Source: an uncultured Gammaproteobacteria bacterium
Lineage (GTDB): Bacteria > Pseudomonadota > Gammaproteobacteria > GCA-002705445 > GCA-002716945
Direction: 5' to 3'
DNA: 64,000 nt
NCBI GenBank assembly: GCA_902521725.1
Contig: CABYTF010000001.1
Coordinates: 1-64,000, forward strand
A program made the translations under genes and the position numbers. Below are positions 8,934-18,416 of the stretch, in pieces. Under the pieces are notes generated by a model. That model was not told the DNA's origin. It searched no databases and saw nothing but the letters and a program-made list of their open reading frames with translations. Positions within the stretch are counted from its first letter, which is position 1. Every line of letters starts with the position of its first letter.

Positions 8934-10278
8934 TGTTTTGCTCTATAAATTTTATAAAATATCTAGCCCAATTAAATTTACTCGTTGACCTGAGGTGTGA
9001 AAATGAAGCGATAGTATTTTTATATATCAGACCATCCTTTCTACCATTTATACCATAACCTCGTTTTACATTGTAAGCATATTTATATCTCTTCTTCTTG
9101 AATTTAACAGATGAGTAATGAAATTCATGTGCATGAATGTTCTTATTCTTCATCGACCAAGGATGTTTATCTGTATCCAGAATTGTGTATCCCCTGCCGA
9201 TAGGTTTTTCATTCATTTCAATGTCAATATCAAAGACATTACACATTTTAGTCAGAGATTTTCCAAACTTAATGCGGTTAGCTAAATACATAAGTCCGCC
9301 ACACTCAGCATAAACTGGAAGCCCTTGGTTTATGGCATTATGGATTGATTTTTTCATAGAATTATTTTGTTGAAGTTTCTGAGCTTGAGTTTCTGGGAAT
9401 CCTCCTCCAATAAACAAACCATCTATATTTGGAAGTCTTGCCTCTCTTATCAGATTGATTTTCTTTACTCGACAGCCATGTCTTTCGATTTCCTCTATAT
9501 CATCAGGATAATAAAAACCAAATGCAGCGTCAGATGCTACTCCTACTACTATAGGATTTTTTTTCTTTGTTACACCAGGTTTTATGATTTTTTTTTGTGA
9601 TTTAGATTTCAAAGGCAGAAGTTTTTTATAATCAGTATTATTCTTAATAATAGAAACTAATGACGACATAACCCTCTTTTTTTGAGGGTGTTGGAACGTT
9701 GGAACTAAGCCTAAGTGACGCTCAACGATGAAGTTCTTTATTGATGGGACTACTCCCAGTACACTAAAATCAGTATATCGTGATATAGCAGATACTAATT
9801 TTGACTCGTGCCTAGATGTTGATACATTATTTAAAACTACTTTATTCAATTTGAGTTTTTTCCCAAATGATTTATATCCCTCTAAAAGAGGTGCTATACC
9901 TCTTGTAATTCCCTCGCAATCGATAACTAATAACACATTAGATTTCAATAAGTCAGCCAACTCTGCATTACTATCACCACCATCAGTCGATATCCCATCA
10001 AATAATCCTTTTGTACCCTCAATTAGGCAAAAGTCCATGCCATGAGATTTCTCTGTGTACATCCTCTTTATTTCCTCTGAGCTCATCGTATTGAAATCTA
10101 AGTTATAACATGGCCTTCTAGAGGCTAGTGTTAACCATGAGGGATCGATAAAATCTGGCCCTTTTTTAAAAGTTTGAGTATCGTAACCTAAGTTATTTGC
10201 TAATCCAGATAAGCCGATAGAGATAATAGTCTTGCCAGATGACTTTCTTGTAGACGATATTAGAAGTGGCTGAACCAT
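8926..10278 (-). CDS. dsrN: DsrN, siroheme amidating glutamine amidotransferase (CobB/CbiA-like)
   Basis: Cobyrinic acid a,c-diamide synthase-like protein of 450 residues, thought to amidate siroheme for DsrAB. The N-terminal ATP-binding domain shows SSTRKSSGKTIISIGL (8-23) and KKGPDFIDPSWL (38-49). The class I glutaminase domain has the nucleophile C326 in PVYAECGGLMYL and the HEFHYS block near residue 390. No other cobalamin synthesis genes are nearby, so a B12 role is unlikely. It lies between dsrP (12-base gap) and dsrR. Confidence 0.93.
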   Translation of the reverse strand: MVQPLLISSTRKSSGKTIISIGLSGLANNLGYDTQTFKKGPDFIDPSWLTLASRRPCYNLDFNTMSSEEIKRMYTEKSHGMDFCLIEGTKGLFDGISTDGGDSNAELADLLKSNVLLVIDCEGITRGIAPLLEGYKSFGKKLKLNKVVLNNVSTSRHESKLVSAISRYTDFSVLGVVPSIKNFIVERHLGLVPTFQHPQKKRVMSSLVSIIKNNTDYKKLLPLKSKSQKKIIKPGVTKKKNPIVVGVASDAAFGFYYPDDIEEIERHGCRVKKINLIREARLPNIDGLFIGGGFPETQAQKLQQNNSMKKSIHNAINQGLPVYAECGGLMYLANRIKFGKSLTKMCNVFDIDIEMNEKPIGRGYTILDTDKHPWSMKNKNIHAHEFHYSSVKFKKKRYKYAYNVKRGYGINGRKDGLIYKNTIASFSHLRSTSKFNWARYFIKFIEQNNG

Positions 10279-10290
10279 AGAGATTATCCT

Positions 10291-11466
10291 CTACTTCTTA
10301 GCAGGGATGAATTTTAAATTAGTAATTAGGATAAGTATAATTATAAGAGCAAGTGATGTTCCACCAACTCCTAAACCAAACTCAAAAATAGAGGGTGTAT
10401 ATGAATGTATTACGTTATCGTAAAAAGATGACTCTAAAATAATATGATCGGGAAATATATTTAATGGGAAAGCTTGTCCTCCTATAATGATAACGGCAAC
10501 CGCAAAAAAACCACCGACTAGTGCCATAAGCGACGTTATAGTAAGCCCAAAGCTTCTGCCCTCGTCATTCGTCATTTCATAAAGGAGAGGAATAACTAGT
10601 CCCAGTCCTACTTGTCCTAACCAAAACATAGTAGTGTAGCCTCCGCCGTTTAATAATATGAAAGACTCTACGGCTATTTGTTTAGATATATAGAGATTAG
10701 TTATATGATATAAAATCAAAAAGTAAATATTAGCTAATAGGAATATTATCATCAAACGTCTGATATTTTTTGTTATTTCATCTGGAATGTCAATCGACTG
10801 TAACCTAGAAATGACACGAAGTAATAAATAGAAAACTGCGGTCCCATACAGTAGAGACATCACAATAAATAGAGGTGCAAGAACTGCTGTCGAATATGCC
10901 TCTCTTGCTACCAGGAACCCAAATATTGATCCTGTACCAGTAGTAAGAATTATTCTCCAACCAAATGCTATTTTGCCGACTAGTGATGAAAATCTATTTA
11001 CATTAAAGTCTAACATTGACCATATGTATACAGCCAATATTACAAAGAAGCCTGAATATAAAAAAATATTCCATGCAAAAATTGATTTAAAGTTGTATGT
11101 TGTCATAGCAACAATGAGTCGATCTGGCCTACCTAGATCTAGGACAAGTATGATGAGTCCTGCAATCAAAAAAGCTATTGCAAAAAGTGCTGATAATGGG
11201 GCAAGTGGTTTGTAAAGTTTTTTATTAAATGCCGATGACATAGAGGCAATATTTAAAACGCCAGATGCGATGATGATCAGAGTTACTGCAAAAATATGTG
11301 GCAAGCCCCACACAATTTGATTATTCATTCCTGTAACATAATGACCTTCATGTTCCATATATGCAGATGATGCAAGACCAATAAGTATTAAAAAACCTAG
11401 AAATAAAAAAATCCCCCAGTAGAGTAGTCGTGGTGCTTTTAGTTTGTTCAGTGTGTAATCGCTCAT
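10291..11466 (-). CDS. dsrP: DsrP, NrfD-like quinone-interacting membrane subunit
   Basis: Inner-membrane subunit of the DsrMKJOP electron-transfer complex. The 391-residue protein is almost wholly hydrophobic, with about ten membrane segments. It shows NrfD-family patterns such as WGLPHIFAVTLIIIASGVLN and a GRPDRL turn (LVLDLGRPDRL). In the family it exchanges electrons with the quinone pool while the periplasmic DsrO and DsrJ dock to it. The ATG overlaps the dsrO stop by four bases. Confidence 0.95.
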   Translation of the reverse strand: MSDYTLNKLKAPRLLYWGIFLFLGFLILIGLASSAYMEHEGHYVTGMNNQIVWGLPHIFAVTLIIIASGVLNIASMSSAFNKKLYKPLAPLSALFAIAFLIAGLIILVLDLGRPDRLIVAMTTYNFKSIFAWNIFLYSGFFVILAVYIWSMLDFNVNRFSSLVGKIAFGWRIILTTGTGSIFGFLVAREAYSTAVLAPLFIVMSLLYGTAVFYLLLRVISRLQSIDIPDEITKNIRRLMIIFLLANIYFLILYHITNLYISKQIAVESFILLNGGGYTTMFWLGQVGLGLVIPLLYEMTNDEGRSFGLTITSLMALVGGFFAVAVIIIGGQAFPLNIFPDHIILESSFYDNVIHSYTPSIFEFGLGVGGTSLALIIILILITNLKFIPAKK

Positions 11467-12191
11467 ATGTTTGAATAAAAAACCTTTTGTTTTAGGTTCA
11501 AGTCATCTCTTAATCTTCTTGGACTATTTGATTCAATTGCCAATCTTACTTTGCTGTTACTATCTTTTAGGTCTCCGAATGTGATTGCATTGTGACCTGC
11601 TTTTATACATGCGTCCTCACAAGCAGTAGTTTCTGAACCATGATCGATCCTGTTAACGCATAAGTTGCAGCTCTCAACACAGCCCTTACCGCGGGGAGCA
11701 TTAGTGTTCTGTGTACTCAATGTTTCGTGAACAAAGGATCTTGCCTTAAATGGACATGCCATCATGCAATACCTGCATCCTATGCAAGTGTGCTGATTCA
11801 CCATTACAATACCGTCAACTCTTTTAAATGAAGCTCCAGTAGGACAAACGTCGCAACATGGTGGATTTTCACAATGCTGACATAGCATAGGCATTGTAGT
11901 TATTTTTTCAGTGGTCTTGTCTTTGATTTTAATTTTTCTAATCCACTGCGAATCTGTTTCAGGTCTGCCAAATCCGGTAAGTCCATTTTCCTCATTACAA
12001 GCATCGACACATGCCGTGCAACCATCAGCACATTTATCAACGTCAATATGCATACCCCAGCTTTTTTTATCTGTAACTTTTTGATCAAGTGGTTTTTTTG
12101 CTTGAGCATAAGAAGATAATAGAGATGGAACGATGAATGTCATTGTCAATGCGCTCGCAGATTTTACAAGAAAATGTCTTCTGTTATTCAT
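11463..12191 (-). CDS. dsrO: DsrO, periplasmic ferredoxin-like iron-sulfur protein
   Basis: Periplasmic electron carrier of the DsrMKJOP complex. The 242-residue protein opens with a twin-arginine signal (NNRRHFLVKSASALT, then a hydrophobic run ending near SYAQA), so it is exported folded. Several ferredoxin cysteine groups follow: CADGCTACVDAC, CQHCENPPCCDVCPTGA, CIGCRYCMMACPF and CNLCVNR, enough for four [4Fe-4S] clusters. It overlaps dsrJ by eight bases and dsrP by four. Confidence 0.95.
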   Translation of the reverse strand: MNNRRHFLVKSASALTMTFIVPSLLSSYAQAKKPLDQKVTDKKSWGMHIDVDKCADGCTACVDACNEENGLTGFGRPETDSQWIRKIKIKDKTTEKITTMPMLCQHCENPPCCDVCPTGASFKRVDGIVMVNQHTCIGCRYCMMACPFKARSFVHETLSTQNTNAPRGKGCVESCNLCVNRIDHGSETTACEDACIKAGHNAITFGDLKDSNSKVRLAIESNSPRRLRDDLNLKQKVFYSNI

Positions 12192-12639
12192 CTTTGATCC
12201 TTTTGGCTATCTTACTGATTTCTTTAAGTTCATCCTTGCTAATTGTTTTTTCATGGTTTGGGTATCGAGGTTCTGCTGCGTGGCAAGAAAAACAGGTTAT
12301 ATTAGTGGCTGTTTTTACATGACAATCCTGGCAGAATTGACCTTCCGCATTAATAGGAATGGCCTTGCCTTTTTCATCATAAGAAACATGGCAGTCAATA
12401 CAATTAGCTAAACTATGATTTTTCGTTCTTATGCCATTTATGACTGTCTCGTCCCTTTGATGGAGTAGAAAGAGGTAATGCTCTTTTCTCATAACATCTG
12501 TAGGTTCCACACATGCTTCTTGTGAATCAGCTTTAGATTTGCCAGGGGATATGTGTGGATTTCCATCATGAGCACTGCTTGGTTGCAAGTTAGTCATGCA
12601 CACAAATATCAGCAATGATATTAAAAGTAGTCTCAACAT
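12184..12639 (-). CDS. dsrJ: DsrJ, periplasmic triheme cytochrome c
   Basis: Triheme cytochrome of the DsrMKJOP complex, 151 residues from the chosen ATG. Three CxxCH sites are visible: CIDCH, CQDCH and CFSCH. The segment ACVEPTDVM holds C43, matching the unusual Cys ligand of one DsrJ heme known from Allochromatium. The ATG at 12637-12639 begins a clean signal peptide (MLRLLLISLLIFVC) and follows AGGGG at short spacing. An in-frame TTG 12 codons upstream would add a hydrophilic head before the signal and is less likely. With the TTG start the gene would overlap dsrL. Confidence 0.92.
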   Translation of the reverse strand: MLRLLLISLLIFVCMTNLQPSSAHDGNPHISPGKSKADSQEACVEPTDVMRKEHYLFLLHQRDETVINGIRTKNHSLANCIDCHVSYDEKGKAIPINAEGQFCQDCHVKTATNITCFSCHAAEPRYPNHEKTISKDELKEISKIAKRIKDE

Positions 12640-12664
12640 TTTCCCCTGAGTAAAATGCGATGAA

Positions 12665-14638
12665 CTATTCGCCAAGCCCCATTTTTATGTATCCAGTTGG
12701 GCAAACATCAGCACAGATATGACATCCAATACATTTGTTGTAATCAGTATCTACATATCTACCAAGTGTAGCCTCATCTTTTTTAACCCTAAATACGGCA
12801 TCTTGAGGGCAATATATTACACAGTTATCGCATTCAAAACACATGCCACAACTCATACATCTTGACGCTTCAGCAATCGCTTGTTCTTCTGTTAATCCAA
12901 TAATACGATCCTTGTAGTTATCAATTACGTCATCTCCTGATGGTACGTCTTCTCCTCTTTTTAGACGATCTTCATGCTTGAAGTGACCAAGAAATAACTC
13001 AGTTGATGGAATAATCTCTTGAGCAGATCTATCTTCATAGTTATGGAGTACATTTTTACTTGTATCAGATCCACGGTATAAGTCTGGGTCTATAGGAGCA
13101 GTGTAAGGCTCAGGAGCTAAATCAGTCTCTCTAAGCTTATCAAGAAGATTAAAGTGATGGACATCTACTTTTGGACGTCTTTTAAAATCTTTATTTTCAA
13201 AATAACTTTTAATTGTTTGTGAGACAATTGATCCTTGACCAATAGCAGTGGTCAGAAGATGTGGTCTTATTATGTCACCAGCAACAAAATGACCTTCCTT
13301 TGTCTTATGTCTGTAGTAGTCATCAACTTCAAAGAAACCTCTCTCATTCCCAAGTTCATCGATACCCTCGATGTCGGGTGCTTGGCCTATCGCAGCGACT
13401 ATGAGATCTGCCTCAATTCTTCGTTCGGTACCCTCAACTGGCATAGGTATATTTTTTTCATCAAAAGTGCAGTCTGCAACAATCATTGCGACAGCTCTGT
13501 TATCATCATTTTTTTCTATCTTAACTGGCATTACTCCATTTAAAATTTTTACACCTTCGTGCATTGCATCATTGACTTCTTGCTCGGCAGCAGTCATCTC
13601 TTCTTTTTTAAATAATGATGTTAATGTGACATCAGCGCCCTCTTTAGCAGCTGATTCAGATACATCTTGCGCTACGTATCCATGGACTATATTTTCAGGC
13701 GTATCTTGGTCATTCATTTTGGATATATGTCCAAGTCTTCTTGCTACAGAAACAACATCTATTGATGTATCACCACCACCTACACATATAACTTTTTTTG
13801 ATCCAACCTTGAGTCTGCCGTCACAAAAAGCCTCTAAAAAATCCACGCCAGTAATACAATTAGTTGCATCACCGCCATCTACTGGTATTGCCTTGCCATT
13901 CCAACATCCAATAGTCCATAAAACCGCATCATGTGATTTCTCAACGTCTTCGAGATTTACATCTTTACCAACTCTTTTCCCGAGAACTATTTCAATATCG
14001 CCTAGATTGATGATTCTCTCAATTTCTTTATCTAAAAGATCTCTAGGTGTTCTATAGCCGGGTATGCCATAGCGCATCATTCCACCAAGTTCTTTTCTTT
14101 CTTCAAAAATAGTTGATGCATATCCCATCTTTCTCAACTGATATGCAGCAGACAATCCTGCTGGTCCACCACCTATGATAGCTACTCTCTCTTTTTGTAG
14201 CTTTGGCGCAGGATCAAATGTATAACCCTCTTCTATAGCCTTATCACCTATAAATTGCTCAACAGCATTAATTCCCACATAGTCATCAACTTCGTTTCTA
14301 TTGCACCCACTTTGACATGGCGCTGGACATACTCTCCCCATTTGTGACGGAAATGGATTTGCAGATGTAGATCTTCTAAATGCGTATTCTGACATAGACA
14401 TATCTTTAGGTGGCTGCTCAATTCCTCTAACAATTTGTAACCATCCGCGTATGTCTTCACCAGATGGGCAGCTTCCTTGGCAAGGAGGTGTTTTGTGAAC
14501 ATAGGTAGGACACTTGTGAGAGTGGTCTTGCTCAAAGATAGCTTCAGAGAAGTCATCATATTTATGATCACCCTCATCATACCTTCTGTAGGTATTCTCT
14601 TCTTTCATCAAGTTTATTGTCTTCTCTATCTTTGTCAT
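12665..14638 (-). CDS. dsrL: DsrL, NAD(P)H-linked iron-sulfur flavoprotein
   Basis: Cytoplasmic flavoprotein of 657 residues, related to the small subunit of glutamate synthase and essential for sulfur oxidation in Allochromatium. N-terminal cluster cysteines are C43, C53, C57, C104, C108 and C112. An FAD Rossmann site is VAIIGGGPAGLSAAY (152-166). A second nucleotide site is VICVGGGDTSIDV near 275-287. The C-terminal part carries CMSCGMCFECDNC and a ferredoxin CIGCHICADVCPTG. In the oxidative pathway DsrL is thought to pass electrons from DsrAB to NAD+. It lies 77 bases after dsrK. Confidence 0.96.
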   Translation of the reverse strand: MTKIEKTINLMKEENTYRRYDEGDHKYDDFSEAIFEQDHSHKCPTYVHKTPPCQGSCPSGEDIRGWLQIVRGIEQPPKDMSMSEYAFRRSTSANPFPSQMGRVCPAPCQSGCNRNEVDDYVGINAVEQFIGDKAIEEGYTFDPAPKLQKERVAIIGGGPAGLSAAYQLRKMGYASTIFEERKELGGMMRYGIPGYRTPRDLLDKEIERIINLGDIEIVLGKRVGKDVNLEDVEKSHDAVLWTIGCWNGKAIPVDGGDATNCITGVDFLEAFCDGRLKVGSKKVICVGGGDTSIDVVSVARRLGHISKMNDQDTPENIVHGYVAQDVSESAAKEGADVTLTSLFKKEEMTAAEQEVNDAMHEGVKILNGVMPVKIEKNDDNRAVAMIVADCTFDEKNIPMPVEGTERRIEADLIVAAIGQAPDIEGIDELGNERGFFEVDDYYRHKTKEGHFVAGDIIRPHLLTTAIGQGSIVSQTIKSYFENKDFKRRPKVDVHHFNLLDKLRETDLAPEPYTAPIDPDLYRGSDTSKNVLHNYEDRSAQEIIPSTELFLGHFKHEDRLKRGEDVPSGDDVIDNYKDRIIGLTEEQAIAEASRCMSCGMCFECDNCVIYCPQDAVFRVKKDEATLGRYVDTDYNKCIGCHICADVCPTGYIKMGLGE

Positions 14639-14662
14639 TATTTCAACATTTTATATAAGTTT

Positions 14663-14691
14663 ATTATACTTTTCTAATACACTAATTTAAG
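14663..14691 (-). promoter_or_regulatory. Possible secondary promoter before dsrL
   Basis: The 77-base dsrK-dsrL gap is the longest gap in the dsr operon. On the minus strand it holds a perfect TATAAT (14663-14668), 17 bases after CTTAAA (14686-14691; 3 of 6 to the -35). An internal promoter is plausible, but AT-rich sequence gives such matches by chance. Confidence 0.25.
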
Positions 14692-14715
14692 CAGTATAGC
14701 ATAAGTATTTTTGGG

Positions 14716-16212
14716 CTAAACCTCTTTTTTATTCATTATTAGCGCATTACTGACAAGCTGATGCAAGCTCACAATTTGGTCTAATTCAAGGTCATAATAC
14801 TGGAAAACCTTACTAAATTGACTCTTACAGATAGCGCAAATAGCGGCCATATGCGTGACTCCCTTCTCTTCAATGAGGTGTTTTAAAGCCTCCATCCTAG
14901 GTAATGCTCCTTTTACTCGCAATTCCATCAAATCGTCTGTCAGCAAACCTCCACCGCCCCCGCAGCAGTATGTTTTTTCTCTGATAGTTTCATCGTCCAT
15001 ATCATAAAAGTTATTAGCGACAGTTTGGATAATTTTTCTAGGAATTGTAAATTGCCCTCCCATGATTCCACCCATGCTCGATGCTCTAGCTACATTGCAT
15101 GAATCATGATAGGTAAGCGTCATATCATCATTAGCAGACTTATCGAAATGAAGAACATTTTGATCTATCAGACCATTAGTGATCTCGCAAATATGTTGTG
15201 GAACGGGATACCTTGGATCTAGAAAGTCAAATGGTCCTGCAAGAGTATTTAAAAAACTATAAGCTACCCTCCAAGCGTGTCCACACTCACCAAAAACAAT
15301 CCTTTTGACGTTGAGTTCCAGAGCAGCTTCTCTAATACGCATTGCTAACTTTTTCATGTTGTCATAGCTTCCTATGAACATACCAAAATTTGCAGCTTCA
15401 CTTGCATGTGAACTTAGTGTCCAGCTTATTCCTGCTTGATGAAAGACCTTAGCATACCCAATAAGACCATCAACATGAGGCTCAGCGAAAAAATCTGCAG
15501 AAGGTGTAACCAGAAGTACTTCAGAGTCTTTTACATCTAATGGAAACTTTACATCGACTTCAGTATCATCCAATACGTCTTCTTCTAGGCCTTCTAGTGT
15601 ATCTGCCAATGCTGGCTCTGGCAGCCCGAGGTTGTTTCCGATTTTGTGCACTTTGCCAATTATCTCATTACAATATTTCTGCCCTACGCCTATTGAGTCC
15701 ATGACCTCTCTAGCAGCCATAGATATTTCTGCAGTGTCAATGCCTATCGGGCAAAAAACAGCACATCTTCTACATTGAGAACATTGATGATAGTAAGAGT
15801 ACCAGTCATCTAATACTTCTTTTGTTAAATCTGTGGCGCCAACTAGTTTTGGAAAGTATTTTCCTGGTAAAGTAAAGTATCTACGATAAACACCTCTCAT
15901 CAGGTTTTGTCTGCCCACCGGCATGTTGTTCGGATCTTTTGTGCCTTGATAGTAATGACATTTATCTGTGCAGGCGCCGCACTGAATACATGAATCAAGG
16001 TAGACACGAAGTGAGCGATACTTACCTAAAAGGTCACCCATTTTGTCGATGGCTTTTTCCTGCCAATTTTCAACGAGTTCACCAGGATAACCCAAACTTG
16101 ATTGAAATTCTTGTTTTGATTTAAACGGAGATAAATGTGATGTCGCACTATTCTCTAGTTTCGGTATGACTGGAAACTTTCTTACTTCAGGTGTTTCGAA
16201 CTTACTAGCCAT
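14716..16212 (-). CDS. dsrK: DsrK, HdrD-like iron-sulfur subunit
   Basis: Catalytic subunit of DsrMKJOP, facing the cytoplasm and acting on DsrC (disulfide or persulfide). The 498-residue protein has two ferredoxin motifs, CIQCGACTDKC near residue 75 and CSQCRRCAVFCP near 145. It also has heterodisulfide-reductase CCG-type segments, including YCCGGGGGLL near 420 and CAICKSQF near 460, which bind the noncubane cluster in HdrB/HdrD proteins. It starts one base after the dsrM stop. Confidence 0.96.
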   Translation of the reverse strand: MASKFETPEVRKFPVIPKLENSATSHLSPFKSKQEFQSSLGYPGELVENWQEKAIDKMGDLLGKYRSLRVYLDSCIQCGACTDKCHYYQGTKDPNNMPVGRQNLMRGVYRRYFTLPGKYFPKLVGATDLTKEVLDDWYSYYHQCSQCRRCAVFCPIGIDTAEISMAAREVMDSIGVGQKYCNEIIGKVHKIGNNLGLPEPALADTLEGLEEDVLDDTEVDVKFPLDVKDSEVLLVTPSADFFAEPHVDGLIGYAKVFHQAGISWTLSSHASEAANFGMFIGSYDNMKKLAMRIREAALELNVKRIVFGECGHAWRVAYSFLNTLAGPFDFLDPRYPVPQHICEITNGLIDQNVLHFDKSANDDMTLTYHDSCNVARASSMGGIMGGQFTIPRKIIQTVANNFYDMDDETIREKTYCCGGGGGLLTDDLMELRVKGALPRMEALKHLIEEKGVTHMAAICAICKSQFSKVFQYYDLELDQIVSLHQLVSNALIMNKKEV

Positions 16213-16213
16213 G

Positions 16214-16951
16214 TTATTTTGTAGACTCCATTCTTTTAGCCCAGTCAGCTACATGCCTTTTGCTCCTTGCATTATCAACCTGATTCCTTGTAGGGCTAAA
16301 AAATAAACCAGGTGCATGTAAGAGCTTACTGTAAGGAAAAATTATCATTAATGCAATAACTAGAGATAAATGAATTAACAGTACAGCATCAGATGGAAGC
16401 TCTGAAAAATTAAAAGTTAATAACCCAACAAAAAATAACTTTATGGCAAGAATGTCAGAGGGAAACCACTTCATCATTAAACCAGAGCCAGCAATTGCAA
16501 TGATAAGGACAAGTATTAAATAATCTGATGGTGATGAAATATATCTCACTCTATCTACAAATACCCGCCTTGCAAATAATCCAAGCAAACCAGCGAGCAT
16601 AAGGTATGCCGCATAATGGCCAGCAACCTGGACTAGTTCAGAAGAGACCCAAAACCAAACAGGATCAGTAAAATATTTAAGGTGCCTCAAAGCCGCAAGT
16701 AAAAGCGCTAAATGAAATATCCAACTGAAAAGCCATGTCCATTTTGTCGCAGAAAAAAGACTTTCGAAAAAAACCACCTCTCTGAAAATTCGGATAGCAA
16801 CACCTCTCTGAGTCATTGGAGCTGGTGGTGTTGGTATTTTTAGTGGTGCTGGTATCTTAGCATATTCATAAACTCGGTATGCTAAACCTACAAATAATAT
16901 CGTTGCAGCGAAGTAGAACAACGCTGCATACAATATTGTTACAAATGACAT
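16214..16951 (-). CDS. dsrM: DsrM, cytochrome b membrane subunit
   Basis: Diheme cytochrome b of the NarI type that links DsrK to the quinone pool. The 245-residue protein has about five or six membrane segments. Histidines suitable for heme ligation sit in WIFHLALLLAALRHLK and VQVAGHYAAYL, with a further one in LIHLSLV. It sits between dsrC (25-base gap) and dsrK. Length and residue pattern match DsrM. Confidence 0.93.
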   Translation of the reverse strand: MSFVTILYAALFYFAATILFVGLAYRVYEYAKIPAPLKIPTPPAPMTQRGVAIRIFREVVFFESLFSATKWTWLFSWIFHLALLLAALRHLKYFTDPVWFWVSSELVQVAGHYAAYLMLAGLLGLFARRVFVDRVRYISSPSDYLILVLIIAIAGSGLMMKWFPSDILAIKLFFVGLLTFNFSELPSDAVLLIHLSLVIALMIIFPYSKLLHAPGLFFSPTRNQVDNARSKRHVADWAKRMESTK

Positions 16952-16976
16952 TGCCTTTCCCTGACCTTATGATTAC

Positions 16977-17309
16977 TTATACGCAACCAGTAGGTTTAGG
17001 AAGACCTGCAAATTTACATGCTTGTTTACCTGGTCCATAAGGGAAAAGTTCATACAAGTATTTACTGTTTCCTTTATCTTTACCAAGTTTCTTGCCAACA
17101 GCTTTTGTAAGAACTCTTACAGCTGGTGCAATTTGATACTCTTCATAGTATTCACGAAGGAAGTTTATAATTTCCCAGTGATCCTCTGAAAGATCAATAT
17201 CATCTTCTTTTGCCATTACTGTCGCTACATCTTTTTCCCAGTCGTTGAGGTTTGCTAAGTATCCCTCTTCGTCTGTTTCTAAAGATTTGCCATTTACTTC
17301 AATTGCCAT
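16977..17309 (-). CDS. dsrC: DsrC, sulfur-carrying substrate protein
   Basis: Key sulfur carrier of the pathway. It is loaded with persulfide sulfur through DsrEFH and presents it to DsrAB as a trisulfide. The 110-residue protein keeps both functional cysteines on the flexible C-terminal arm: C98 (KQACKFAG) and C109 (TGCV), eleven residues apart as in Allochromatium. The body matches DsrC/TusE (VNGKSLETDEEGYLANL, DHWEIINFLREYY). Compare the cysteine-free paralogue at 22691-23029. An AGGAG-like site precedes the ATG. Confidence 0.97.
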   Translation of the reverse strand: MAIEVNGKSLETDEEGYLANLNDWEKDVATVMAKEDDIDLSEDHWEIINFLREYYEEYQIAPAVRVLTKAVGKKLGKDKGNSKYLYELFPYGPGKQACKFAGLPKPTGCV

Positions 17310-17321
17310 CTTTCTCTCCTG

Positions 17322-17624
17322 TTAAAGCCAATTTTGAGTTTTTTCGTTATCAGCTACAAGTTTAACGAAACCTTTATAATCTATAATTTCTATATTATTT
17401 GTTAAATTTGAATTATCAAGCCCTCTTGCTTCAAGATCCGGTCCTAGTACATAAAAACTAATATTTGCATGGTTATCAGATATCTGCTTTTCGAAAATTG
17501 TTCCTTTTGTGCATGCATACACAGCATCCTCGATAAATAATACTGATGAGCCCTTCTCTGCATATCTTAAACAAGTCTTGAGACTATCCTTTTCAAAAGG
17601 CGATTTGTTAATTGTGTGTAACAT
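17322..17624 (-). CDS. dsrH: DsrH, sulfurtransferase subunit (TusB-like)
   Basis: Third subunit of the DsrE2F2H2 sulfurtransferase, similar to TusB. The 100-residue protein begins MLHTINKSPFEKDSL and keeps the family cysteine at C18. It has the usual FIEDAVYAC segment. Its ATG overlaps the dsrF stop (TAATG), so translation is coupled. The complex receives sulfur and hands it to DsrC. Confidence 0.94.
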   Translation of the reverse strand: MLHTINKSPFEKDSLKTCLRYAEKGSSVLFIEDAVYACTKGTIFEKQISDNHANISFYVLGPDLEARGLDNSNLTNNIEIIDYKGFVKLVADNEKTQNWL

Positions 17625-18010
17625 TAAAAATTAAAAAATACCTCAGATTCATTAAATAGTTTTTTTAAGTCTGAAGATGCTAGAACTTCGACATCGACAG
17701 ACAAATCATCTTCGCTTAGACCACGTTCTTCTAGAGACTCTTTTTCAACATATAACTTTTCAACGTCATACATTTCTAAAGCTCCAAATGTTTTAGTAAA
17801 GTTTTTCGTTGCTATACCATCTGTATTCTGACCTTTTTTGAGTTGGTACACTCCATCATCAATGAATGCTAGTGATACATCTTGCTCGAATGCAGCAGCA
17901 ATCAAAACTACTTCAAGAGCTTCATGTGCATAGATTGTTCCGTGTGGAGCTTTTCTATTCACATAGATGAATTTTTTTACGATTCCTGATTCTAACTCTT
18001 GATCTTCCAT
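17624..18010 (-). CDS. dsrF: DsrF, sulfurtransferase subunit (TusC-like)
   Basis: Second subunit of DsrEFH, TusC-like, 128 residues. It has the family pattern KKFIYVNRKAPHGTIYAHEALE and FIDDGVYQLKKGQ. The ATG at 18008-18010 starts one base after the dsrE stop. Upstream in-frame TTG/GTG codons inside dsrE would add four residues and are not needed. DsrF has no active cysteine in the family; it has a structural role. Confidence 0.94.
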   Translation of the reverse strand: MEDQELESGIVKKFIYVNRKAPHGTIYAHEALEVVLIAAAFEQDVSLAFIDDGVYQLKKGQNTDGIATKNFTKTFGALEMYDVEKLYVEKESLEERGLSEDDLSVDVEVLASSDLKKLFNESEVFFNF

Positions 18011-18011
18011 G

Positions 18012-18404
18012 TCAATCACCAAATGTAATCATTCTATCGGCTTGTATGCCTGCTTCTATTAATTGGCCTAACCCTGATATTCTAAATTTACCTGCGATAT
18101 TGTTAGCGTCTTTGCTATTTCTTTTCATCTCATCTTCATCTACCATTCCTCTTCTTTGAGCTGCTGCTACACAGAGTACAAGATCGAGGTCATGTTTCTC
18201 AGCTAATTCAGTCCAACGGTTTGGAATGTGTCTATCGTCTTGAGGAGGAGTAGCCAATCGAGTGCCGTTATTAACACCGTCATGATAGAAGAAAACTCTA
18301 AATATCTCATGTCCTTCTTCGATGGCAGCCTCTATGAATTTGTAGGCAGTGTCAGAAGCTTGATGTTGGTAAGGGCCCTCGTTAATTAAAACTCCAAACT
18401 TCAT
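18012..18404 (-). CDS. dsrE: DsrE, sulfur-accepting sulfurtransferase subunit (TusD-like)
   Basis: Sulfur-binding subunit of DsrEFH. The 130-residue protein has C78 in the segment DLVLCVAAAQRRG, the same position as the active Cys78 of Allochromatium DsrE. HDGVNNGTRL and RWTELAEKHDL are also typical. It lies 12 bases after dsrB, followed directly by dsrF. The presence of DsrEFH with a full DsrC is known to mark sulfur-oxidising rather than sulfate-reducing Dsr systems. Confidence 0.96.
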   Translation of the reverse strand: MKFGVLINEGPYQHQASDTAYKFIEAAIEEGHEIFRVFFYHDGVNNGTRLATPPQDDRHIPNRWTELAEKHDLDLVLCVAAAQRRGMVDEDEMKRNSKDANNIAGKFRISGLGQLIEAGIQADRMITFGD

Positions 18405-18416
18405 GATAGCTGGTAA

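Noticed and set aside
9728-10045. 105-codon frame antisense to dsrN
   Set aside because: Fully inside a well-supported gene on the other strand, with no motif.
8926-10278. Cobalamin biosynthesis gene cobB/cbiA
   Set aside because: Place within the dsr operon and absence of other cobalamin genes favour DsrN.
13371-14057. 228-codon open frame on the + strand, antisense to dsrL
   Set aside because: It lies wholly within dsrL, has low-complexity Ser/Thr/Pro-type composition typical of antisense shadow frames, no ribosome site and no recognisable domain.
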